NCBI RefSeq assembly: GCF_004361695.1
Contig: NZ_SNVW01000007.1
Location: 124,001-188,000 of the forward strand
DNA: 64,000 bases
Source: Curtobacterium flaccumfaciens
GTDB lineage: Bacteria > Actinomycetota > Actinomycetes > Actinomycetales > Microbacteriaceae
Direction of reading: 5' to 3'
A model generated the notes under the pieces. The model ran no database searches and had not been told where the DNA came from. It was given only the letters and a program-made list of their open reading frames with translations. Position numbers and translations under genes: made by a program. Shown here piece by piece: positions 53,821 to 62,158 of this stretch; the stretch's first letter is position 1; each line of letters starts with the position of its first letter.

Positions 53821-56518
53821 ACGCCGCCCACCGGGACAGCCGCGCACGGTCGACCTTCGAGTTGTGCCGGATGTCCGTCGGCAGCACCGGCACGGTCAGC
53901 ACCGCGGCGAGGGGGATCCCCGCGGCGGCCCGCACGGCTGCGGCCAGCGCGGGGTCGGCGAGCCCCGGACGGCGACGGCGACGGCCACGGCGACGCGGGC
54001 GCGGTTCGGTGGTCTCGACGACGGCGACGGCCTGCTGCGTGCCGCTCGGCCCGATGCCCGCGAGACCCGCTCGCCCGACGCCGTCGACGCGCTCGATGCG
54101 CTGCTCGGGCCCGACCGGTGTGACGACGCCGGACGGGGTGGTGAGCACGTGCTGCAGTCGTCCCTCGACCCAGAGCCGCCCCGACGCGTCGAGGTGTCCG
54201 ACGTCACCGGTGCGGTGCCCGCGGGGGTCGTCCACGCCGAGCCGCGACACCCGGTTCGTCCGCCAGAGCCGGTCGTACCGCTCCCGCACGTGCGGTGCCA
54301 CGACGACGATCTCGCCGGTGACGCCGGCTGCGTCGGTCGGGGACCCGGTCGGCCGTCCGACGTCGTCGAGCGGCGCGATCCGGACGTGCACGTTCGCGGC
54401 CGGGACCCCGACGCAGATCCCCTCGTCGGCGGACTCCGACGCGGCCAGCACCCCGTCGAGGTCGACGTCCGTCATGAGCAGCCCCTCGGTCATGCCGTAG
54501 GGGGTGTGCGCGCTCGCGTTCGGCATGAGGCCGGTCGCCGCGGTCAGCAGCGCGGCCGACACGGGGGCGCCCGCCGACAGGAACAGCCGCACGCGGCCGA
54601 GTGCCGCTCGGTCGGCGTCCGTCAGCCCGGACGCGGTCGACACGACGTTCGCGAGCGCCGCCGGCGACAGGAACACCACGGTCGCGTCGGCGGCCGTCAC
54701 GGACGCCGCGACCGCCGTCGCCGTGAGCGTCCGGGGTGCGGTGACGTCCATGTCCGGTGCCACGGACCGTGCACCGAGCGCCGGCCCGAGCAGGGCGAAC
54801 GGCGCGAACCCGGCGACGAGGCCGGTGCCGACGCCGATGTCGTACTGGGTCGCGAGGGCGTCGCGGACGGCGCCGAGCTGCCCGTGCGTGTACACGACGC
54901 CCTTCGCCGGCCCGGTCGACCCGGAGGTGAAGAGGACCGCCGCGGGTGCGTCCGACGCGGGGACGGCCGGCAGGGCCGCACCCGCCGCGAGCCTCGTCGC
55001 ACCACGACGAGCGACGTCGACGAGAATGTGCTCGACACGGAGCGCCCGACGTGCGGCGGCGGGCAGCGAGACGGTCGCGATGCGGCGGCCCGGCCACCCG
55101 AGCGCGCGTGCGGCACCGAGACCGGGCAGGGCGCCGATGACCCAGTCCGGACGGGCTCCGCGGACGGCACGGGTCAGCCCGCGCAGGCCGAGTCCGGCAT
55201 CGGCCACGACGACGACCGCGCCGATCCGGACGCAGGCGTAGAGGACGGCGGTGAGGTCGGCTCCCGGCGTGACGAGCAACGAGACGCGGTCACCGGGGCG
55301 GACGCCGAGGTCCGCGAGTCCGGCCGCGATCTCCTCGACCCGGCGCGCGAGCAGCCGCCACGAGACGGTGCGGACACCGCCGGGTGCGGCCATCTCGACG
55401 AGCGCGGGCTCGTCGCTGTCGCGCAGGTCGTCGAGTGCTGCCCACAGGGGGCGGCTCGCGTCCGTCACCGGGTCGGTGTCGGCCTGGAGGCGCGGCTCGT
55501 CCCCCGCGGGCGCGTGGCCGTCCGGCAGGTGGTCACCGAGCCACTCGAAGACCGTTCCGGCGACGTCGGCGTCGTCCGGCAGCAGGTGCCCGGCGCCCTC
55601 GAAGCGGTGGACGTCGGCCTGCGGCAGCCGCTCGACGAGGTCGTCGAGGTACCGCTCGAGGAACACGGGGTCGCGCGGGCCCCACATGAGGAGCGCGGGG
55701 ACGTCGAGCGCCGCGACCCCCGCGGCGATCCGGTCGAGTTCGGGGGCGCTCGGGTGCGTCTGGTCGACGGGGATGTCGGCGACGAACCCGCCGATCCCCC
55801 CGCGACGGGCAGCCCCGCGGTACGGCGCCCGGTACGCGTCGGCCGTCGGACGGTCGAGCTTCGGGTGTGCGATCGCGAGCGTCGTCTCGAGGAACGCCGG
55901 CGTCACGACGGTCGCCCGGCCGAGGAGCCCCGGACCGAGCGCCAGCCGGAGCGGCGCCGGGATCGGGGCGTCGGCGGGCTGGTGCACGGCGGTGTTGCAC
56001 GTCGCGAGCGCCACCACGAGGTCCGGGTGGTCGACGGCCCAGCCGAGCGAGACGACGCCGCCCCAGTCGTGGCCGAGGGTCACCACCGGACCGACGAGTC
56101 CGAGTTCGTCGGTCAGTGCGCCGAGGTCGCGGACGCGTTCGGGAAGCCCGCGCTGGCGACCGGTGCGCTCCGAGAAGCCCATGTCGAGCTGGTCGACGGC
56201 GACGACGCGCCACGCCGGACCACCCTGACGGGCGACCTCGAGCGACCGCGCGGCGACCGACCGCCACAGGTAGGACCACGTCGGGTTGCCGTGCACGCAG
56301 AGCAGGGTGCCCACCGGGCGCACGCCGAGCGCGTCGAGGGAACCGGCCGTGTCGAGGACGTGCCAGGTGCGCGCGGGGCGAGCCGTGCCTCCCGGTCCGT
56401 CAGCAGCGACACCGGGGACGGTCACCAGACGCGACCACGCGGGGTCGAGTCCGGGCAGGGGCGGCGGGAGCGTCGCCGGAGCCGTGGCAGCGGCGACGCG
56501 CGGGAGGCCGGACCTCAC
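53786..56518 (-). CDS. oleBC: OleB-OleC fusion: beta-lactone decarboxylase plus beta-lactone synthetase
   Basis: The 910-residue protein joins two enzymes. Residues about 40-330 are a haloalkane-dehalogenase-like hydrolase (OleB): LLCVHGNPTWSYLWRSVAAR, nucleophile Asp in VVTLGHDWGGVVSLGWA, and catalytic His in FEGAGHLLPDD. After a linker near 340, residues 360-910 are an AMP-forming ligase fold (OleC): AAVLFTSGSTGPAKGVVYTH, ASAHTPYGMTEGLLMTDVDL and GHRTGDVGHLDASGRLWVEG. OleC makes the beta-lactone and OleB decarboxylates it to the cis-olefin. Such fusions are known in actinobacteria. The GTG start overlaps the oleA stop (GTGA). The linker contains a 20-nt family A half-element. Confidence 0.92.
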   Translation of the reverse strand: MRSGLPRVAAATAPATLPPPLPGLDPAWSRLVTVPGVAADGPGGTARPARTWHVLDTAGSLDALGVRPVGTLLCVHGNPTWSYLWRSVAARSLEVARQGGPAWRVVAVDQLDMGFSERTGRQRGLPERVRDLGALTDELGLVGPVVTLGHDWGGVVSLGWAVDHPDLVVALATCNTAVHQPADAPIPAPLRLALGPGLLGRATVVTPAFLETTLAIAHPKLDRPTADAYRAPYRGAARRGGIGGFVADIPVDQTHPSAPELDRIAAGVAALDVPALLMWGPRDPVFLERYLDDLVERLPQADVHRFEGAGHLLPDDADVAGTVFEWLGDHLPDGHAPAGDEPRLQADTDPVTDASRPLWAALDDLRDSDEPALVEMAAPGGVRTVSWRLLARRVEEIAAGLADLGVRPGDRVSLLVTPGADLTAVLYACVRIGAVVVVADAGLGLRGLTRAVRGARPDWVIGALPGLGAARALGWPGRRIATVSLPAAARRALRVEHILVDVARRGATRLAAGAALPAVPASDAPAAVLFTSGSTGPAKGVVYTHGQLGAVRDALATQYDIGVGTGLVAGFAPFALLGPALGARSVAPDMDVTAPRTLTATAVAASVTAADATVVFLSPAALANVVSTASGLTDADRAALGRVRLFLSAGAPVSAALLTAATGLMPNASAHTPYGMTEGLLMTDVDLDGVLAASESADEGICVGVPAANVHVRIAPLDDVGRPTGSPTDAAGVTGEIVVVAPHVRERYDRLWRTNRVSRLGVDDPRGHRTGDVGHLDASGRLWVEGRLQHVLTTPSGVVTPVGPEQRIERVDGVGRAGLAGIGPSGTQQAVAVVETTEPRPRRRGRRRRRPGLADPALAAAVRAAAGIPLAAVLTVPVLPTDIRHNSKVDRARLSRWAASVLSGGRMVRP

Positions 56519-57588
56519 CAGCGCAGTTCCATCATCGCCGTGTTGATGCCGGAACCCACACCGCCGAGGAACACCCGGTCGCCGCGGGTGATGCCGCCGT
56601 TCGCGACCTCGTCCGCCAGGGTGATCGGGATCGACGCCGGACCGACGTTGCCGTACCGCTGGTAGGTCGTCGGGACCTTGTCGCGCGGGATGCCGATCGC
56701 CTCGACGAAGGCGTTCGTGTGCACGTCGGAGACCTGGTGCAGCACGTACCGGTCCATGTCGGCCCAGTCGAAGTGTGCCCGGGCCTCGTTCCAGGCGGCG
56801 ACCACGAGCTCCATGCCGCCCTTCAGCAGCATCTTCGCGTCGGTGAACATGCCGTCGACACTGCCGACGCAGAGGTCGTACCACTGCGTCGCCGCGCGGG
56901 TGACGCCGCCGACGATGCGGTGCCCCTCGGGGTGGGCGTCGGACGGGCCGAGCACGGCGGCCGCGGCACCGGACCCGAGGGTCAGGCTCGCGAACTCGCT
57001 CATGAAGTCCTTGCGGTTCCGGCCGCCCTGGTTGAGGCGGTCGATCGTGTTGAGCTGCACCTGGTCGGCGTCCTCGCCGTCGACGACGAGGGCGTACTTG
57101 ATCTGGCCGGAGTCGATCATGCCCGCGGCGACGCTCATCGCGTTGACGAACCCGAGGCACGCGTTCGCGATGTCGAAGTTGATCGCCGACGTCGGCAGGC
57201 CGAGCCCGTGGTGCAGGCGGACCGCGACGGACGGCTCGAGGTGCGGCCGGGTCACCGACGTGTTGATGAGCAGGCCGATGTCCTCGGGGCGGACACCCGC
57301 TTCGGCCATCGCACGGCGGCCCGCGTCGATCGCGGCGTCCTGGAAGGTCTGGCCCTCGCCCCAGTTGCGGCGCTCGGTGACACCGGCGACGCGTTCGAGC
57401 AGGCCCATCGGCAGGCGGAGGCGACGGAGGACGCCGCGGAGGCGCGCCTCGATGTCCGCGGAGGTCGTCACCCGCTCGGCCGTGGTCGTCGCCACGGACA
57501 GCAGCGAGACGTTCTGGTGCTTCGCCGTGGCGTTGCCCGGCCGCTCCTGATCGCTGCTCGTCGCCTGGTCGACCGGCCGTTCCGTCAT
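56515..57588 (-). CDS. oleA: OleA-type thiolase (long-chain acyl-CoA condensing enzyme)
   Basis: The 357-residue thiolase-fold enzyme performs the head-to-head Claisen condensation of two fatty acyl-CoAs that starts long-chain olefin synthesis. Key blocks are GLLINTSVTRPHLEPSVAVR (with the Glu contributed across the dimer), catalytic Cys in NFDIANACLGFVNAMSVA, His in RYVLHQVSDVHTNAFVE, and Asn in YGNVGPASIPITLADEV. It resembles KAS III but fits OleA best because of this set and the adjacent oleBC and oleD. The ATG at 57588 gives a 22-residue tail before the conserved start; alternatives lie at 57603 and 57615. Confidence 0.92.
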   Translation of the reverse strand: MTERPVDQATSSDQERPGNATAKHQNVSLLSVATTTAERVTTSADIEARLRGVLRRLRLPMGLLERVAGVTERRNWGEGQTFQDAAIDAGRRAMAEAGVRPEDIGLLINTSVTRPHLEPSVAVRLHHGLGLPTSAINFDIANACLGFVNAMSVAAGMIDSGQIKYALVVDGEDADQVQLNTIDRLNQGGRNRKDFMSEFASLTLGSGAAAAVLGPSDAHPEGHRIVGGVTRAATQWYDLCVGSVDGMFTDAKMLLKGGMELVVAAWNEARAHFDWADMDRYVLHQVSDVHTNAFVEAIGIPRDKVPTTYQRYGNVGPASIPITLADEVANGGITRGDRVFLGGVGSGINTAMMELRW

Positions 57589-57656
57589 GATCGTCACCGA
57601 CACATACTTCCCCATTCCGCCTGTACGCGCGATCCGGGTGCGCTGATCGGGTGGTG

Positions 57657-58835
57657 TCAGGCGTCCTTCGGGAGCTTCCGGACCTTGCTCCGACGGCGTC
57701 GGCGGTCGGGCACCATCGACCGCATCTCCTCGAGCTTGCCGAAGCAGAGCAGGCGGTCGCTGGCCTGCAGCTCGACGCCGCTGCGGGGGTTCGGGATGAC
57801 GGTGGCGCCGCGGTGCAGGGTCAGCACGGTGATGTCGCGGTCCCACAGGCCGGACTCCTTGATCGTCTTCCCGACCAGTTCCGCGTTGGTGTGCACGAGG
57901 AGTTCGGCCACGCCGTACCCCGTCGAGACGGTCAGCCGCTGGCGGACGTCGATCTCCGGGAACGCGACCTGGTTGCCGATGAAGTCGATGATCGCGCCGG
58001 CGACGTCGAGACCGGTCGCACGCTCGATGCCCTCGAGCCCGGGCGACGAGTTGACCTCCATCACGAGGGGGCCGTCGTTGCCCTCGAGCATGTCGACGCC
58101 CGCGACCCGCAGACCCATGATCTGCGCCGAACGGACAGCGGCCTCTTCGTACTCGGGCGTCAGGGTGACCTTCTCGACCGTCCCACCGCGGTGCACGTTC
58201 GACCGGAACTCGTCGCCGGACGCACTCCGCCGCATGGCCGCGACCACACGGTCGCCGACCACGAGGGCGCGGATGTCCTTGCCGCGGCTCTCCGAGATGA
58301 AGGACTGGATGAGGACGTTCTGCTTCGTCGAGTGCAGCGTCTCGACGATCGACTCCGCCACCTTCTCCTCCGGCGCCAGGATCACGCCGATGCCCTGCGT
58401 GCCCTCGAGCAGCTTGATCACGACCGGCGCCCCGCCGACCCGTTCGATCGCGCCGCGGACGTCGGCCCGGCTGTTCACGAACGTCGTCGCCGGCATGCCG
58501 ATGTGGTGCCGGGACAGGATCTGGTTCGCGCGGAGCTTGTCGCGCGAGTTCGTGATGCCCGTCGCGGTGTTCGGCGTGTAGACGTCCATCTGCTCGAACT
58601 GCCGGACCACGGCGGTGCCGTAGTAGGTGATCGAGTTCCCGATGCGCGGCAGGACGGCGTCGTAGTCGCTGAGGAGCTTGCCGCGGTAGAGCAGGTCGGG
58701 GTCCTCGCCGGACAGGTCGATCGCGAACCGCAGGGTGTTGAGCACCTTCACCTCGTGGCCCCGGTCGATCGCAGCGGCGCGGAGGCGCTCCGTCGAGTAG
58801 GCGTGCGGGGCACGCGACAGGATGGCGAGTTTCAT
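57657..58835 (-). CDS. RimK-type ATP-grasp alpha-L-glutamate ligase with RCK_C (TrkA-C) domain
   Basis: Residues 1-295 are a RimK-type ATP-grasp ligase: AILSRAPHAYSTERLRAAAI, VIKLLEGTQGIGVILAPEEK (ATP lysine), QSFISESRGKDIRALVVGDR and PLVMEVNSSPGLEGIERATG with the metal-binding Glu-x-Asn. Residues about 305-380 add a TrkA-C/RCK_C ligand-binding domain (LLVHTNAELVGKTIKESGLW, IPNPRSGVELQASDRLLCFG). E. coli RimK lacks this and is about 300 residues. Ligases of this family add glutamate or other amino acids to protein tails, cofactors or peptides. It is divergent from a retropepsin-like protease gene, a known association for rimK-like genes. Confidence 0.88.
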   Translation of the reverse strand: MKLAILSRAPHAYSTERLRAAAIDRGHEVKVLNTLRFAIDLSGEDPDLLYRGKLLSDYDAVLPRIGNSITYYGTAVVRQFEQMDVYTPNTATGITNSRDKLRANQILSRHHIGMPATTFVNSRADVRGAIERVGGAPVVIKLLEGTQGIGVILAPEEKVAESIVETLHSTKQNVLIQSFISESRGKDIRALVVGDRVVAAMRRSASGDEFRSNVHRGGTVEKVTLTPEYEEAAVRSAQIMGLRVAGVDMLEGNDGPLVMEVNSSPGLEGIERATGLDVAGAIIDFIGNQVAFPEIDVRQRLTVSTGYGVAELLVHTNAELVGKTIKESGLWDRDITVLTLHRGATVIPNPRSGVELQASDRLLCFGKLEEMRSMVPDRRRRRSKVRKLPKDA

Positions 58836-58925
58836 CGGTGCGGCTCCGCGGGGTGTGGGGTACGGCGGGGTGTGGGTCACGAGGGGGCGACGACGCTCCA
58901 TCCAAGCATGCGACAGGATGGGCAC

Positions 58926-59408
58926 ATGGCCCGCGCTCCGAAGTCCCCGAACGGCGGTCTCGTCGTCGCCGGGTGGCGGGAGTGGGCGGGGTTGCCCGAC
59001 CTCGGGATCCCGTGGATCAAGGTCAAGCTCGACACCGGTGCCCGGAGCTCGGCACTGCACGCGTTCGACCTCGAGGAACTCCCCGGCGACCGGGTGCGGT
59101 TCTCGGTGCACCCGTGGCAGGACACCGACGCGGACGCCGTCACGATCGAGTGCGACGTGCACGACCGGCGCACCGTCCGGAGCTCGACCGGGCACACGCA
59201 GGAGCGGATCGTCGTCCTGACCGAGATCGCCCTCGCCGGACGCGTGTTCCAGGCCGAGGTGACGCTGAGCAACCGCGACCAGATGGGCTTCCGGATGCTC
59301 GTCGGACGCGAGGCACTCCGGCAGGGCTTCCTCGTCGACCCGGCGCGGTCGTTCATGGCCGGCCGCGCGCCGAAGGAGATCCGCCGGCGCAACCGCGGGC
59401 GCGCCTGA
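58926..59408 (+). CDS. Retropepsin-like protease of the RimB/'ATP-dependent zinc protease' family
   Basis: The 160-residue protein has the family core VKLDTGARSSALHAFDLEEL, with the aspartic protease-like D-T-G-A, and HTQERIVVLTEIALAGRVFQ and FRMLVGREALRQGFLVDPAR. The family is named a zinc protease in databases, but the motif is retropepsin-like. In Pseudomonas the homologue RimB trims glutamates added by RimK. Here it is divergent from a RimK-type ligase, which suggests a matching add/remove pair. A CAGGAT hexamer (58914-58919) lies six bases before the ATG. Two 12-bp direct repeats GCGGGGTGTGGG lie in the shared promoter (58848 and 58865). Confidence 0.88.
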   Translation: MARAPKSPNGGLVVAGWREWAGLPDLGIPWIKVKLDTGARSSALHAFDLEELPGDRVRFSVHPWQDTDADAVTIECDVHDRRTVRSSTGHTQERIVVLTEIALAGRVFQAEVTLSNRDQMGFRMLVGREALRQGFLVDPARSFMAGRAPKEIRRRNRGRA

Positions 59409-59437
59409 CCCACGGCCGACGCCGCGGAGCGCTCCGG

Positions 59438-60331
59438 TCAGGCGTGCAGGTGGTGCGCCAGGAAGGCGAGCTGCTGCGGCGCCATGCGCCGCCAGTAGTC
59501 GTGCGTGTGGCCGCCGGCCTCGAAGCCACCGGCGGGTCGCGTCGCGAAGCCGTCGACGTACGTGCGGACCGCCGGTTCGAAGCCGTCGCCGGTGCCGCAG
59601 TCGACCCGCACCGCGACGCCGTCGAGCGCGTGCTGCCGCCCGAGGACGGTGTTCGCGCGGAAGTCGGCTGCGTCGTCGAAGGCCCCGCGCGCCGTGTCGC
59701 CCGCCGACGTCCAGAGCGCCGGGCTGATCGCCGACACCGCCCGGACACGGGACGACCCGAGCACGCCGCCGAGGTGGAGCGCACCGTAGCCACCCATCGA
59801 GTTCCCGACGAATCCGAGGCGTCCGGTGTCGAACCCCCGACGGGCGAGGAGCGGCAGGAACTCGTCGGTGACCATGGCGGCCGGGTCGTCGCCGTCGGCG
59901 CGGCGGTGCCAGTACCGGTTGCCGCCGTCGACCGCGGCGATCGCGAACGGTGCTCCCCCGGCGGCGATGTGGGCGGCCAGGAAGCGGTCGTAGCCGAGGT
60001 GGCTGCCGAAGAAGTCGCGGTGGTCGCTGCCGTAGCCGTGCAGGGCGACGACGACCGGGAGGCGGGAGCCCGACGACGGCGCGGCGATGGTCCAGCCGAC
60101 CGTCGTGCCCTTCCGCGCCGTCGAGACGAACGTCCCGGAGGTGGACGGCACCGGGTCGACGTCGGGGACCGAGCCCGCCGGACCGTCGAGGCCGAGCACC
60201 CGGTACATCGTCGACCGGCCGGGCAGGAGTCGGAGGTTGACGGCCTCGGCGGCGGCGCCCGCGGCCACCACGGCCGCGCCGCCGACGATCAGGGACCGAC
60301 GGGTGATCCGAGCGGCGCGCGACCCGGTCAT
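59438..60331 (-). CDS. Secreted (Tat-type) esterase, alpha/beta hydrolase
   Basis: The 297-residue protein begins with a twin-arginine-like signal (ARITRRSLIVGGAAVVAAGA). The mature part is an esterase D/antigen 85-like hydrolase: LPVVVALHGYGSDHRDFFGS, nucleophile Ser in RLGFVGNSMGGYGALHLGGV, Asp in VRVDCGTGDGFEPA and His in GGHTHDYWRRM. It is probably exported folded and acts outside the membrane on acyl or acetyl esters. Its ATG overlaps the stop of the Lrp-type regulator upstream (ATGA), so it is co-transcribed with that gene. Substrate unknown. Confidence 0.87.
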   Translation of the reverse strand: MTGSRAARITRRSLIVGGAAVVAAGAAAEAVNLRLLPGRSTMYRVLGLDGPAGSVPDVDPVPSTSGTFVSTARKGTTVGWTIAAPSSGSRLPVVVALHGYGSDHRDFFGSHLGYDRFLAAHIAAGGAPFAIAAVDGGNRYWHRRADGDDPAAMVTDEFLPLLARRGFDTGRLGFVGNSMGGYGALHLGGVLGSSRVRAVSAISPALWTSAGDTARGAFDDAADFRANTVLGRQHALDGVAVRVDCGTGDGFEPAVRTYVDGFATRPAGGFEAGGHTHDYWRRMAPQQLAFLAHHLHA

Positions 60332-60783
60332 CCGAGGGGGACGGTGCCGTCGGAGGTCACGCGCTTCATCACGAGTGTGGAGGAGATTCGCTGCACACCG
60401 GGCAACGTACCGAGTTCGGTGTCGTAGAAGACCTGGTAGGCGGCGAGGTCTCGTGTGAGTACACGCAGGAGGTAGTCCGGGTCACCGAAGAGCCGCTGCG
60501 CCTCGACCACGTTCGGCATCGCCCGGACACGCTCCTCGAAGCCGGCGATGGTCTCGAGGTCGGTGCGGCCGAGGGTGACGAACACGATCGCCTCGAAGTG
60601 CAGCCCGACCGCCTCGGGTGCGACCACGGCACGGTAGCGCTCGATCGCGCCGGACTGCTCGAGCGCCTTCAGTCGGCGGTGGCAGCTCGACAGGCTGAGC
60701 CCGACCTCGGCGGCGAGATCGGTGGCGCTCATCCGGCCGTCGTGCTGCAGCAGCGAGAGGATCTCCCGGTCGAGTGCGTCCAT
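60328..60783 (-). CDS. Lrp/AsnC family transcriptional regulator
   Basis: The 151-residue regulator has the AsnC helix-turn-helix (LDREILSLLQHDGRMSATDL, AAEVGLSLSSCHRRLKALEQ) and a RAM effector domain (IVFVTLGRTDLETIAGFEER, LFGDPDYLLRVLTRDLAAYQ, LGTLPGVQRISSTLVMK). It is divergent from a LysE-type exporter gene with about 80 bp between, the standard layout in which amino acid binding activates the exporter. An ATG four codons upstream (60795) is an alternative start. It also forms an operon with the esterase gene. Confidence 0.93.
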   Translation of the reverse strand: MDALDREILSLLQHDGRMSATDLAAEVGLSLSSCHRRLKALEQSGAIERYRAVVAPEAVGLHFEAIVFVTLGRTDLETIAGFEERVRAMPNVVEAQRLFGDPDYLLRVLTRDLAAYQVFYDTELGTLPGVQRISSTLVMKRVTSDGTVPLG

Positions 60784-60866
60784 GGCGGGAATCATTGCAG
60801 ACGAACCGGGTGTCGCGCGGGAGGACCGGAGCACATTCCGCACGATCCGCCGTAGCGTCTCGATTC

Positions 60867-61496
60867 GTGGACGTGACCCTGATGCTGCAGTTCTGGACGG
60901 TGGCGCTCCTGCTCGCCCTGACGCCCGGCGCGGACTGGGCGTACGCCATCGCGGCCGGGCTGCAGCCACGGTCCGTGGTGCCGTCGATCCTCGGCATGGT
61001 GAGCGGCTACGTCGTGGTCGTGGTCGTCGTCGCGCTCGGCATCGGGGCGCTCGTGACGGAGTACCCGGCGGCGCTGTCGATCCTGACGCTGGCGGGCTCG
61101 GCGTACCTGCTGTACCTCGGTGCCAGCACGTTGCTCGCACGCACCGGCGCCGTCGTCGCGGCCAGTGACCGCCCGGTGGGGACGAGTGCGCGGACCCGGT
61201 TCCTCCGCGGTGCCGGCGTGAGCGGCATCAACCCGAAGGGGGTCCTGCTGCTGCTGGCGCTCCTGCCGCAGTTCGTGTCACCGCACGGCTGGCCGGCGCC
61301 GGTGCAGATGGGCGTGCTCGGCAGCCTGCACCTGCTCGACTGCGCGGTGGTCTACCTGCTCGTCGCGTTGGCGGCGCGGCGGATCCTCGGGTCACGACCG
61401 CGGGCGAGCGTCGTGGTGACGAAGGTGTCCGGCGTCCTCATGCTGCTCATCGGTCTCGGGCTGCTGGCCGAGCAGGTCGCGCCGCTGTTGCGCTGA
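60867..61496 (+). CDS. LysE/RhtB family amino acid exporter
   Basis: The 209-residue membrane protein has five or six helices and LysE-family marks: LALTPGADWAYAIAAGLQPR near the N-terminus, YLLYLGASTLLA and FLRGAGVSGINPKGVLLLLA, with the conserved NPK. It would export an amino acid or derivative. Control by the divergent Lrp-type protein is likely. TAGCGT (60853-60858) lies eight bases before the GTG at 60867; GTG 60873 and ATG 60882 are alternatives. Its 3' end overlaps the convergent TetR gene by 50 bp. Confidence 0.92.
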   Translation: MDVTLMLQFWTVALLLALTPGADWAYAIAAGLQPRSVVPSILGMVSGYVVVVVVVALGIGALVTEYPAALSILTLAGSAYLLYLGASTLLARTGAVVAASDRPVGTSARTRFLRGAGVSGINPKGVLLLLALLPQFVSPHGWPAPVQMGVLGSLHLLDCAVVYLLVALAARRILGSRPRASVVVTKVSGVLMLLIGLGLLAEQVAPLLR

Positions 61497-62148
61497 CCAC
61501 GGCCGGGTCGGCAGCCGCCGCCGGGTCGGCAGCCGTCGCCGGGTCGGCAGCCGCTTCCGGACCGGCAGCCGCCGCGCCGGCCTCGTCGACCAGCACCGCG
61601 GCGACGGCCCGCGCGGTCTCGGTGCCGAGCGCCGGATCGCGCAGGCGCATCGCGAGGTACCCCGACACGACGAGCACCAGCTGGTCGGCGAGCGCCGCAG
61701 CGGCCCCCTCGTCCGGCTCCCCCAGCAGGGACCCGGCGTACCCGTGGAGCCGACGGCGAAGGGTCCCGGACTCGAGGTCGAGCACGGCCCGGACGTCGTC
61801 GGGCGCATCGACGTACTCGGCGGCGGTGCCGAGGAACGCGCACCACCGCGACCCGGCGGGCGTGGTCCGGTAGGCGTCGAGCGCGTCGAAGACCGACAGC
61901 AGCCGGCTCCGGTCGTCCGGGGCCGCGGCGACGACGCGGTCCCACGTCGCCAGCCAGTCGTCGTGCCGGCGCCGGAGCGCCGCGGCGACGAGTGCCTCCT
62001 TGCTGGCGTACCCGCGGTAGAGCGTGGCGCTGGAGATCCCGGCGCGTTCGAGCACGGCGTCGATCGGTGTCGCGGCGATGCCCCGGGTGAAGAAGAGCTC
62101 CTCGGCGGCGTCGAGGAGCTTCTGCTCGGTTCCTGGACGCATCGCCAT
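61447..62148 (-). CDS. TetR family transcriptional regulator
   Basis: The 233-residue repressor starts with a TetR helix-turn-helix: EQKLLDAAEELFFTRGIAAT, then IDAVLERAGISSATLYRGYA. A helical ligand domain follows to about residue 190. The C-terminal tail contains four hexapeptide repeats (AAGPEA, AADPAT, AADPAA, AADPAV) encoded by 18-bp tandem repeats at 61502-61573. It is divergent from an MFS transporter gene whose start codon region contains a perfect AAACGATCGTTT palindrome, so it probably represses that exporter. It is convergent with and overlaps the LysE gene. Confidence 0.9.
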   Translation of the reverse strand: MAMRPGTEQKLLDAAEELFFTRGIAATPIDAVLERAGISSATLYRGYASKEALVAAALRRRHDDWLATWDRVVAAAPDDRSRLLSVFDALDAYRTTPAGSRWCAFLGTAAEYVDAPDDVRAVLDLESGTLRRRLHGYAGSLLGEPDEGAAAALADQLVLVVSGYLAMRLRDPALGTETARAVAAVLVDEAGAAAAGPEAAADPATAADPAAAADPAVVSATAARPARPAARDR

Positions 62149-62158
62149 GGAAGCACCC

